In this document: one piece after another, positions 57,656 to 64,000 of the stretch
Layout of the letters: every line of letters starts with the position of its first letter
How positions within the stretch are numbered: the first letter of the stretch is position 1
Assembly: GCF_014196425.1 (NCBI RefSeq)
Contig: NZ_JACIDR010000006.1
Coordinates: 62,001 to 126,000 of the forward strand
Source of the DNA: Hansschlegelia beijingensis
GTDB taxonomy: Bacteria; Pseudomonadota; Alphaproteobacteria; Rhizobiales; Methylopilaceae
Length of the DNA: 64,000 bases
Direction of reading: 5' to 3'
Position numbers and translations under genes: made by a program
Notes under the pieces: generated by a model
Seen by the model: only the letters and a program-made list of their open reading frames with translations
The model's database searches: none
Told to the model about the DNA's origin: nothing

Positions 57656-58021
57656 TCAGCCCCGCCTGAGCACGAGGTCCGCGCGGCCCGGTCGGCTGAG
57701 CGCGTGCGCTCCGTCCGGACGCCGGGACAGGAACGCGATCGTTCGGCCTCCGGCGGCGGCGAGGCCGATCCCGTCGCTCGCCGGCCGCCATGCGACGACC
57801 GCGCCGAGCCCAAGCTGCTCCAGGCACGCCCGATCGGCCTCCACCGCATGATCGCGCCCGGCCGGACGCGTGGTCAGCGTCAGCCGGCACGTGCGCGAGC
57901 CCTCGGCGATGGTCCACTGGCCGGCGAGATCGGACGCTTCCGGCAGGGCGGGCATGCTCATCGCCGATCCTCCGCAGCAGATCAGGGCCGCCGCGATGGC
58001 CGCCCGGGCGCATCCTTGCAT
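57656..58021 (-). CDS. inh: Periplasmic serralysin inhibitor (Inh/AprI family)
   Basis: This 121-residue exported protein has a signal peptide, with an ICCG segment that might be lipidated, and then the Inh fold: SDLAGQWTIAEGSRTCRL, DRACLEQL, AVVAWRPASDGIGL and RTIAFLSRR. Two mature cysteines (in RTC and RAC) match the family's disulfide. It sits divergent from the serralysin gene, where such inhibitors protect the producing cell. GGAGG precedes its ATG. Confidence 0.9.
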   Translation of the reverse strand: MQGCARAAIAAALICCGGSAMSMPALPEASDLAGQWTIAEGSRTCRLTLTTRPAGRDHAVEADRACLEQLGLGAVVAWRPASDGIGLAAAGGRTIAFLSRRPDGAHALSRPGRADLVLRRG

Positions 58022-58040
58022 CGCTCCGCCTCCGTGACAC

Positions 58041-58055
58041 TACGGATTGTCCGTA
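58041..58055. promoter_or_regulatory. Palindrome between inhibitor and serralysin
   Basis: TACGGA-TTG-TCCGTA, a perfect 6-bp inverted repeat with a 3-base spacer, lies in the 103-base divergent region. Its centre is the alternative TTG of the protease, which argues that this DNA is regulatory and not coding. The palindrome is well placed to control both genes at once. Confidence 0.45.
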
Positions 58056-58124
58056 ACTCAGCACCCCTCCACCATAGCGCTCGACGGCGGCGCGTCCGCG
58101 CCCGACGTCCGGGAGAGCCGAGTC

Positions 58125-61082
58125 ATGCCCCACGAGCCATTCGCCGACGGCGACGAGCCCCAGTACTTCCTCGACGCCCCGGACCGCGGCGGAACGGGGC
58201 CGAACGGCAAGACCTCCTTCACGGTCGATGAGGCGGCGGTCCAGCTCAACCGCGCGGGCTATGGCTGGAACGGCATCGGCGTCGCCGGTCAGGCGGTTTC
58301 CGTCACCTACTCCTTCATGGGCGTCGCGCCCGCCCAGATGCCGAACGGCACCAGCGGCTTCAGCGCCTTCAGCGCCCTGCAGATCGCGCAGGCCGAGCTT
58401 GCGCTGCAGTCCTGGTCCGACCTCGCCAACATCACCTTCACGCGCGTCGGCGGCGACGGCTACTCAAGCTCCAGCCAGATCACCTTCGCCAACTACAACA
58501 GCGGCGCCGCCGGGGCCGGCGCGTTCGGCTACTACCCGCCCGCAGGCGGCGGCGTGTGGGTCAACATCTCCCAGTCGGCGAACCAGAACCCCGGCAATCT
58601 GAACTATGGCCGCCAGACCCTGACCCACGAGATCGGGCACACGATCGGCTTCCAGCACCCGGGCGACTACAACGCCGGCAACGGCAATCCGACGTATAAT
58701 GACGCCGTGTACTATGAGGACAGCCGCCAGTACTCGCTCATGAGCTACTGGTCGGAGACCAACACCGGCGGCGACTTCCAGGGGAACTACGCCGCCGCGC
58801 CGCTGCTCGACGACATCGCCGCGGTCCAGCGCCTCTACGGCGCCAACATGACGACCCGCACCGGCGATTCCGTCTACGGCTTCAACTCGAACACGAACCG
58901 CGACTTCTACACGGCGACGACGGCGAATTCCGAGCTGGTGTTCGCGGCCTGGGACGCCGGCGGAACCGATACGTTCGACTTCTCCGGATATGCGGACAAC
59001 CAGACGATCGAGCTGCGCCAGGGCTTCTTCTCGAATGTCGGCGGCCTGACCGGCAACGTCTCGATCGCGATGGGCGCGGTGATCGAGAACGCGGTGGGAG
59101 GCTCCGGGCGCGACCACATCACCGGGAACTCGGCCGCGAACGTGCTCAGCGGCGGCGCCGGCAACGACATGCTCTACGGCCGCGAGGGCAATGACGTCCT
59201 CCTGGGCGGAGGCGCCTCGGCCGCCCGGCCGTCCGGCATTTCGCTCGGTTCCGGGCAGCTCAACCAGACCGCCAACGCGGGCAACAATTCGCAGGGGACG
59301 GCGGTCGATCTCAGCAACCGCTTCAGCCTCGCCAATGATCCGAACATCGGCAATGCGACGAGCACGCCCCATGTGACGGTCCAGGGCGTCGGCGCCGGCG
59401 CAAGCTCCCCAAGCGGCGACTTCTACCGGGTCACCATCAACAATCCTGGCGCGACCATCGTGGTCGACGTCGACCAGGCGGGGCTCAGCACCCCTCTTGC
59501 CGACACCTACGTGTCGATCTTCAACTCGGCCGGCCAGGAAGTCGCGCGCAACGACGACAGCTTGGTGAGCGACGGAGCGGGCGGCTCGACGAGCACTCTC
59601 GACTCCTACCTCACCTACACCTTCACGGCGGCCGGGACCTATTACATCCAGATCCGCTCCTACTACGGTCAGATCACGGCCGGCGAGCATTACCGCTTCC
59701 AGCTGTCGATCAGCGGCGAGCTCGGCGGCGGCGCCGAGGTGCTCGACGGCGGGACCGGCGCCGACCGGATGGAAGGCGGGGCGGGCGACCACATCTATTA
59801 CGTCGACAACGCCGGGGACCGGGTGATCGAGGCGAACGTCGCCGGCACGGACCTCGTCAACTCGTCCGTGTCGTTCTCCCTCGCCGGGCAGTATGTCGAG
59901 AACCTGACCCTGACCGGAACCGGCGCCATCAACGGCACGGGCAACAGCCTCGCCAACCTCATCATCGGCAATTCCGGGAACAACGATCTCGACGGCGCGA
60001 GCGGCGCCGACACCATGCAGGGCGGCGCGGGCGACGACGATTACTACGTCCAGAACGCCGGCGACCGGGTGATCGAGGCGAGCGGCCAGGGTCTGGACCG
60101 GGTGTTCTCCTCGGTCTCGTTCTCGCTCGCGGGCCAGTATGTCGAACAACTGACGCTGACCGGGACCGGCGCCGTCAACGGCATAGGCAACAGCCTCGCC
60201 AATCTGCTCGTCGGCAATTCCGGGAACAACGATCTCGACGGCGGAACCGGCGCCGACACCATGCGCGGCGGCGCAGGCGACGACGATTACTTCGTGCAGA
60301 ACGTCGGCGACAGGGTGATCGAGGCCACTGGAGAGGGACTCGACCGGGTGTACTCCTCGGTCTCGTTCTCGCTCGCGGGGCAGTACATCGAGCAGCTGAC
60401 GCTGACCGGAACCGGCGCCATCAACGGCACGGGCAACAGCCTCGCCAACCTGATCATCGGCAATTCCGGGAACAACGATCTCGACGGGGGAACCGGCGCC
60501 GACACAATGCAGGGCGGCCTGGGCGACGACGATTACTTCGTGCAGAACTCCGGCGACCGGGTGATCGAGGCGAGCGGCCAGGGGGTCGACCGGGTGTACT
60601 CCTCGGTCTCGTTCTCGCTCGCGGGCCAGTACATCGAGCGGCTGGCGCTCACCGGCTCCGCCAACATCAACGCCACCGGCAACACGCTCGACAACCGGAT
60701 CGTCGGCAATTCAGGCGACAACGTCATCGACGGCGGCAAGGGTCAGGATCGGATCGCCGGCGGCGACGGGCGCGACACCTTCGCGTTCACCACCGCGCTC
60801 GGCGCCTCCAACGTCGACACCATCACGGATTTCAGGGCGGTCGACGACACCATCCGGCTGGAGAACGGCGTGTTCACCGGGCTCGCGGCGGGCGCGCTGA
60901 CCTCCGGCGCGTTCTACGCCGGGACTGCGGCGCACGACGCCAATGACCGCATCATCTACGACCAGGCGTCCGGCTCGCTGTTCTTCGACCGCGACGGAAC
61001 CGGCGGCGCTTACGCGGCCGTCCGTTTCGCGATTCTCGAGAATCACGCGGCGATCACCGCGGCGGACTTCACCGTCGTGTAA
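58125..61082 (+). CDS. Serralysin-type secreted metalloprotease with RTX and 82-residue repeats
   Basis: This M10 zinc protease has 985 residues from the ATG at 58125; a TTG at 58047 would add 26. The catalytic domain has [13 protein letters not shown] (His168, Glu169, His172, His178) and the Met-turn SLMSY at Met206. Domain order is catalytic, beta-roll with GGSGRDHI and GGAGNDML repeats (residues 325-363), a PPC-like beta-sandwich (429-529), four 82-residue repeats (545-872) and a C-terminal secretion region. No signal peptide is seen; type I secretion is expected, but the transporter is not in this window. Confidence 0.92.
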   Translation: MPHEPFADGDEPQYFLDAPDRGGTGPNGKTSFTVDEAAVQLNRAGYGWNGIGVAGQAVSVTYSFMGVAPAQMPNGTSGFSAFSALQIAQAELALQSWSDLANITFTRVGGDGYSSSSQITFANYNSGAAGAGAFGYYPPAGGGVWVNISQSANQNPGNLNYGRQTLTHEIGHTIGFQHPGDYNAGNGNPTYNDAVYYEDSRQYSLMSYWSETNTGGDFQGNYAAAPLLDDIAAVQRLYGANMTTRTGDSVYGFNSNTNRDFYTATTANSELVFAAWDAGGTDTFDFSGYADNQTIELRQGFFSNVGGLTGNVSIAMGAVIENAVGGSGRDHITGNSAANVLSGGAGNDMLYGREGNDVLLGGGASAARPSGISLGSGQLNQTANAGNNSQGTAVDLSNRFSLANDPNIGNATSTPHVTVQGVGAGASSPSGDFYRVTINNPGATIVVDVDQAGLSTPLADTYVSIFNSAGQEVARNDDSLVSDGAGGSTSTLDSYLTYTFTAAGTYYIQIRSYYGQITAGEHYRFQLSISGELGGGAEVLDGGTGADRMEGGAGDHIYYVDNAGDRVIEANVAGTDLVNSSVSFSLAGQYVENLTLTGTGAINGTGNSLANLIIGNSGNNDLDGASGADTMQGGAGDDDYYVQNAGDRVIEASGQGLDRVFSSVSFSLAGQYVEQLTLTGTGAVNGIGNSLANLLVGNSGNNDLDGGTGADTMRGGAGDDDYFVQNVGDRVIEATGEGLDRVYSSVSFSLAGQYIEQLTLTGTGAINGTGNSLANLIIGNSGNNDLDGGTGADTMQGGLGDDDYFVQNSGDRVIEASGQGVDRVYSSVSFSLAGQYIERLALTGSANINATGNTLDNRIVGNSGDNVIDGGKGQDRIAGGDGRDTFAFTTALGASNVDTITDFRAVDDTIRLENGVFTGLAAGALTSGAFYAGTAAHDANDRIIYDQASGSLFFDRDGTGGAYAAVRFAILENHAAITAADFTVV
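59757..60740 (+). repeat. Four tandem 246-bp repeats inside the serralysin gene
   Basis: Units begin at 59757, 60003, 60249 and 60495, each exactly 246 bases. Each encodes 82 residues built on [39 protein letters not shown] and [11 protein letters not shown]. The middle two are the most alike; the last has drifted ([14 protein letters not shown]). The repeat carries one RTX-like calcium motif per unit. Confidence 0.9.
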
Positions 61083-61102
61083 GGTCCCTCGGCGCGGCGG
61101 CC

Positions 61103-62608
61103 TCAGTCGAGATAGACGGTCTCGGCCGCCGCATCGAGGTCTCCCGGCCGCCAGGTCGGCTCCGGAATCTCCCCGCGCTCGGAGGCGTTGAACCGCCAGC
61201 AATTGCGGCCGGCCGCCTTCGCCTCGTAGAGCGCCTCATCGGCGAGCAGCATGAGGTGCTGCGGGTCTGTCGCGCTGTCCGGCGCGAGCGCGCCGCCGAC
61301 GGTGATGCTGGGCGTCACGACCACGCCGCCGAGATCGCAGGGCTGGTTGACCGTCTCGACCAGCCGCTTGGCGAGGCTGGCGGCGTCGGCCGCCGAGGGC
61401 ACAGGCGCCACCACGGCGAACTCGTCGCCGCCGATCCGGGCGACCAGATCCGTCACCCGGACCGAGGTCCGCAGACGGTTGGCGACCTCGATCAGCAGGC
61501 TGTCGCCGCGGGCGTGGCCGTAACTGTCGTTGACGCCTTTGAAGTGGTCGAGGTCGATCAGCAGCAGGGTGAACCGCTTGCCGCGGTTGCGGGCGCCGGC
61601 CATCGCGGCGTCGAGCGCCTCGACGAAGCGCGAACGATTGACCAGGGTGGTCAGGCCGTCATGCATCGCTCGATAGGCGAACATCCGCTTGAGCCGCTTC
61701 TGGTCGTGCACCACCGCGGCCACGATGATGCTGGGCGCGCAGAGCAGCGCCAGCGAGAGATATCTCAGGAGTTCTTCCTCCATCGCGCCCGAAGCCGCGA
61801 ACAGCGGCGGCCACTGGCCGCGCTCCGCGAAGGCGACCAGGGCGCAGAAGAACGCGAAGGCGGCGACGTTCGTGGCGAACGGGCCGAGCCGCAGGGCGAA
61901 CCACAGCAGCGCCGCCGAAGCCGCCATCGAGAAGATCGCGCTCGCCTGGCTTGTCGCCGCCACGATCAGACCCGCCATCAGCAGGGTCGCGGCGGCGTAT
62001 TCCCAGATCCTCGGGGCGGGCTCGGCGTCCAGATCGGCGCCGACGCTCTCCTCACGGCCATAGGTCAGGATCACCCCGAGCACGAACACGGTCGAGACGG
62101 ATCCGACGACCCAGTGGCCCGCCGCTGCGAACAGGCGGTCACGCCAGTCGCCAGTTGTGACGACGAAATCCACGAGCGAGCCCACCAGCGGCGCGCTGAC
62201 AGCCACCAGCACGGCCGCGGCTGCGATCCTGAGCGGGGAACTCAGGCGTCCCGAACCGCGCATCCACAGAAAGGCGGCCGAGCCGAAGCCCACCATGAGA
62301 AGGGAGTGGGCGACCGCCGGCAGCCATACGGCCAGAGGGTCCCCGAAAAGCGCGGCGACGGCCGCGTGGGCTGCCGAGATAGCCGCGGCGTCCCGCAGCT
62401 CGAGCGCGCGCCCGAAGCGCAGCAGGACGCCGAGCGCCACCGCGGAGGCGAGCGCCAGCGGCGGGTGTCCTCCGGCCCCGTCTTCATAGAGACGAGAGGT
62501 CGCCAGCGCGGCTGCGTAGCAGAGAGGCAGGGCCGCGGCCTGAGACGAAAGGAACGCGCCGAACCGGCGCAACGCGGGCGCAATGACATTCCGGGGGTAC
62601 GCGAACAT
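61103..62608 (-). CDS. Membrane diguanylate cyclase (GGDEF)
   Basis: This enzyme makes cyclic di-GMP. The 501-residue protein has about eight N-terminal membrane segments, resembling a MASE1-type sensor, then a GGDEF domain starting DGLTTLVNRSRF with the active motif RIGGDEFA. An inhibitory RVTD site lies five residues before GGDEF. The ATG at 62608 is preferred over 62674, because AAGAGG stands five bases upstream and the membrane part begins there. Confidence 0.9.
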   Translation of the reverse strand: MFAYPRNVIAPALRRFGAFLSSQAAALPLCYAAALATSRLYEDGAGGHPPLALASAVALGVLLRFGRALELRDAAAISAAHAAVAALFGDPLAVWLPAVAHSLLMVGFGSAAFLWMRGSGRLSSPLRIAAAAVLVAVSAPLVGSLVDFVVTTGDWRDRLFAAAGHWVVGSVSTVFVLGVILTYGREESVGADLDAEPAPRIWEYAAATLLMAGLIVAATSQASAIFSMAASAALLWFALRLGPFATNVAAFAFFCALVAFAERGQWPPLFAASGAMEEELLRYLSLALLCAPSIIVAAVVHDQKRLKRMFAYRAMHDGLTTLVNRSRFVEALDAAMAGARNRGKRFTLLLIDLDHFKGVNDSYGHARGDSLLIEVANRLRTSVRVTDLVARIGGDEFAVVAPVPSAADAASLAKRLVETVNQPCDLGGVVVTPSITVGGALAPDSATDPQHLMLLADEALYEAKAAGRNCWRFNASERGEIPEPTWRPGDLDAAAETVYLD

Positions 62609-62787
62609 GGCGGCCTCTTGGACGTCATCCTCTACGTGCCGCGCCTCTAAACGGGCGTTTTCGGCGGCGGTCAAATTTGACCTAATTTCGCCGGCTGCCG
62701 AGCTTCACCCCCTCGTGAGCGCGGCCCGCGTAAGACAACCCATGGCTTCCGACGTAGTTCCGGTTTCCAGGGAATGAAGGAACGCCG

Positions 62788-63771
62788 ATGCCGCTGCTCC
62801 ACGATCGCGCCGGACGCTTCTCGCCGCTGCTCGCGCTGACGCTGCTCGGACTGCTCGCGCCCGCCGCGTGGCTGGCCGTCCGGGCGCTGCATGGCGACTT
62901 CTCGGGCGGGGCCGCCCTGCCGGGCGTTCCTCCTGGCTTCGGCGATGCCGCCGGCGCGCCGGCCGCGCCCTTCGGGGGCGCCGCGCCTTCGGCGTTCGGC
63001 GGCGAGCAGGCCCGTCCGATCACCGGAGCGATCCATTTCACCGGCGACTGGGCGATCCGCTTCCTGCTGCTCTCGCTCGCCGTGACGCCGTTCCGCAAGC
63101 TGCTGCACTGGCCGCGCCTCGTGCTGGTCCGCCGCCGGATCGGGCTCGCCGCGCTCGCCTACGCGGTGCTTCATCTGGCGCTCTACGCGGCGGACCAGGA
63201 CTTCGTGCTGACGAAGATCGTCTCCGAGATCGCGCTGCGCATCTATCTGGCGATCGGCTTCGTCGCGCTGATCGGGCTGGTGGCGCTCGGCGCGACGTCG
63301 ACAGACGGCGCGGTGAAGCGCATGGGCGCGCGCAACTGGGGCCGCCTTCACAAGCTCGCCTACCCGATCGCCGGCCTGGCGCTTCTTCACTTCACCATGC
63401 AGTCGAAGCTCGACATCAGCGACCCGGCCTGGATGTGGGGCCTGTTCCTCTGGGCGATGGGCTGGCGCGTCCTGCAGAACCGGGGAGAGCGGGCCACCAG
63501 TCCGGTCTGGCTGGTCGGGCTCGCCGTCGCCGCCGCGCTCGCGACCGCCTTCTCCGAAGCCGCCTGGTATGGGCTCGCGACCGGCGTCGACCCGGCCCGG
63601 GTGCTCGCCGCCAACTTCTCGGTCCGCCTCGGCCTGAGGCCGTGCTGGATCGTCCTGCTGTTCGGGCTCGCGGCCGCGGCCTCGAGCTTCGTCGGCGCGT
63701 GGCGGCGCGGCCCGACGCGAGCGAGGGCCGAGCGCGCCGCAAGGCTGGCGCCCGCCGACCGGGCGGCGTGA
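62788..63771 (+). CDS. msrQ: MsrQ-type heme-binding membrane subunit
   Basis: MsrQ passes quinol electrons to periplasmic MsrP, which repairs oxidised methionine. The 327-residue protein has about seven membrane segments, histidines in AVLHLALYA, RLHKLAYP and LLHFTMQSK that would bind heme, and the FxRKLLHWPRL segment. An Ala/Pro/Gly-rich loop of about 50 residues separates the first and second segments. No msrP gene is adjacent in this window. Confidence 0.85.
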   Translation: MPLLHDRAGRFSPLLALTLLGLLAPAAWLAVRALHGDFSGGAALPGVPPGFGDAAGAPAAPFGGAAPSAFGGEQARPITGAIHFTGDWAIRFLLLSLAVTPFRKLLHWPRLVLVRRRIGLAALAYAVLHLALYAADQDFVLTKIVSEIALRIYLAIGFVALIGLVALGATSTDGAVKRMGARNWGRLHKLAYPIAGLALLHFTMQSKLDISDPAWMWGLFLWAMGWRVLQNRGERATSPVWLVGLAVAAALATAFSEAAWYGLATGVDPARVLAANFSVRLGLRPCWIVLLFGLAAAASSFVGAWRRGPTRARAERAARLAPADRAA

Positions 63772-63838
63772 CGCTGGCGCAGATCGCCGCATGCGACTAA
63801 GGTCGCGCCGCTTTCCCAACCGGCAAAGGTTCTGACAG

Positions 63839-64000
63839 GTGATCGCCGATCTCTCCGCATCGGATCTCGAGGCATATGGCGCCCGGATCCGCGCCGATTA
63901 CGACGCGTTCCGCGCTCGCGGACTGAAGCTCGACATGACGCGCGGAAAGCCTGCGCCGGAGCAGCTGGATCTGGCCGAAGGCCTGCTCGCGCTGCCGGGC
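63839..64000 (+). CDS. Class I/II aminotransferase, 3' truncated
   Basis: From GTG 63839 the frame stays open to the window end, giving 54 residues. The visible LKLDMTRGKPAPEQLDLAEG stretch matches the N-terminus of the PLP-dependent aminotransferases of the aspartate class described in actinobacteria and rhizobia. The rest lies outside, so identity is tentative. AAAGG stands about ten bases upstream. Confidence 0.72.
   Translation, partial: MIADLSASDLEAYGARIRADYDAFRARGLKLDMTRGKPAPEQLDLAEGLLALPG

Noticed and set aside
58047..58124. Serralysin start at TTG 58047
   Set aside because: It lies in a perfect palindrome, lacks a ribosome site and would leave only 25 bases for two divergent promoters; the ATG at 58125 is better placed.
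59757..60740. A CRISPR array
   Set aside because: The regular repeat is 246 bases long and coding; no short repeat with unique spacers was seen anywhere in the window.

Overview
The window is a chromosomal segment of a high-GC (roughly two-thirds G+C) alphaproteobacterium, most likely of the order Hyphomicrobiales (Rhizobiales). That placement is inferred from gene order: fabD-fabG-acpP-fabF-mltG-yicC-gmk facing lptD-surA-pdxA-rsmA, rpsF-rpsR-DUF2232-rplI-dnaB-alr-radA-cvpA-purF, and the yfgM-(bamB position)-der block. Most of the window is densely packed housekeeping DNA. Many genes overlap by four bases (ATGA, GTGA, TTGA), and a few accessory patches lie between the conserved blocks.

Layout. 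1-819: 3' part of hemB. 831-3421: arsenic resistance operon arsR-ACR3-arsC-arsH on the minus strand, with its promoter/operator near 3465-3496. 3497-4539: about 1 kb without a credible gene, filled with dispersed palindromic and inverted repeats. 4540-7637: ABC-F ATPase and a YeeE/YedE-type membrane protein. 7634-11276: pepA-holC-S10 peptidase on the minus strand. 11800-17274: lptD-surA-pdxA-rsmA, with no lptF/lptG in front. 17284-23937: the fatty-acid, murein and gmk cluster. 24234-33238: ribosomal proteins S6, S18 and L9, then dnaB, alr, radA, cvpA and purF. 33397-36531: SDR, der, a mini-lipoprotein where bamB is expected, and a YfgM-like TPR protein. 36624-45153: nnrU, an L,D-transpeptidase, queC, small proteins, guaA, rsmB, MAPEG and guaB. 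45335-53363: MFS exporter, an unusual LpxC, a Cu/Zn-SOD-like protein, rlmE, ppx/gppA, a lactate permease and a lipoprotein esterase. 53644-54846: tRNA-Gln(CUG), queE and queD. 54979-57561: ilvD, a tautomerase and a 60-residue orphan. 57656-61082: a divergent protease-inhibitor/serralysin pair. 61103-64000: diguanylate cyclase, MsrQ and the start of an aminotransferase.

How the genes work together. The ars operon senses, reduces and extrudes arsenic. lptD and surA serve outer-membrane biogenesis; lpxC makes lipid A; fabDGF and acpP supply acyl chains. queC, queD and queE give three steps of 7-deazaguanine synthesis. guaA, guaB and purF are purine genes. The serralysin is an exported metalloprotease with a dedicated periplasmic inhibitor beside it.

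The most interesting departures from expectation are: a bamB reduced to a 70-residue lipoprotein; lptFG absent, with a possible relic of lptG; a YeeE-family protein lacking the family's signature cysteines; a SodC with one zinc-ligand histidine changed to glutamate; a 19-bp tandem duplication across the arsR start; the structured repeat element at 3.85-4.4 kb; and the serralysin with four 82-residue repeats plus a palindromic operator candidate between it and its inhibitor. All functional calls are made by reading motifs; no database search was run.
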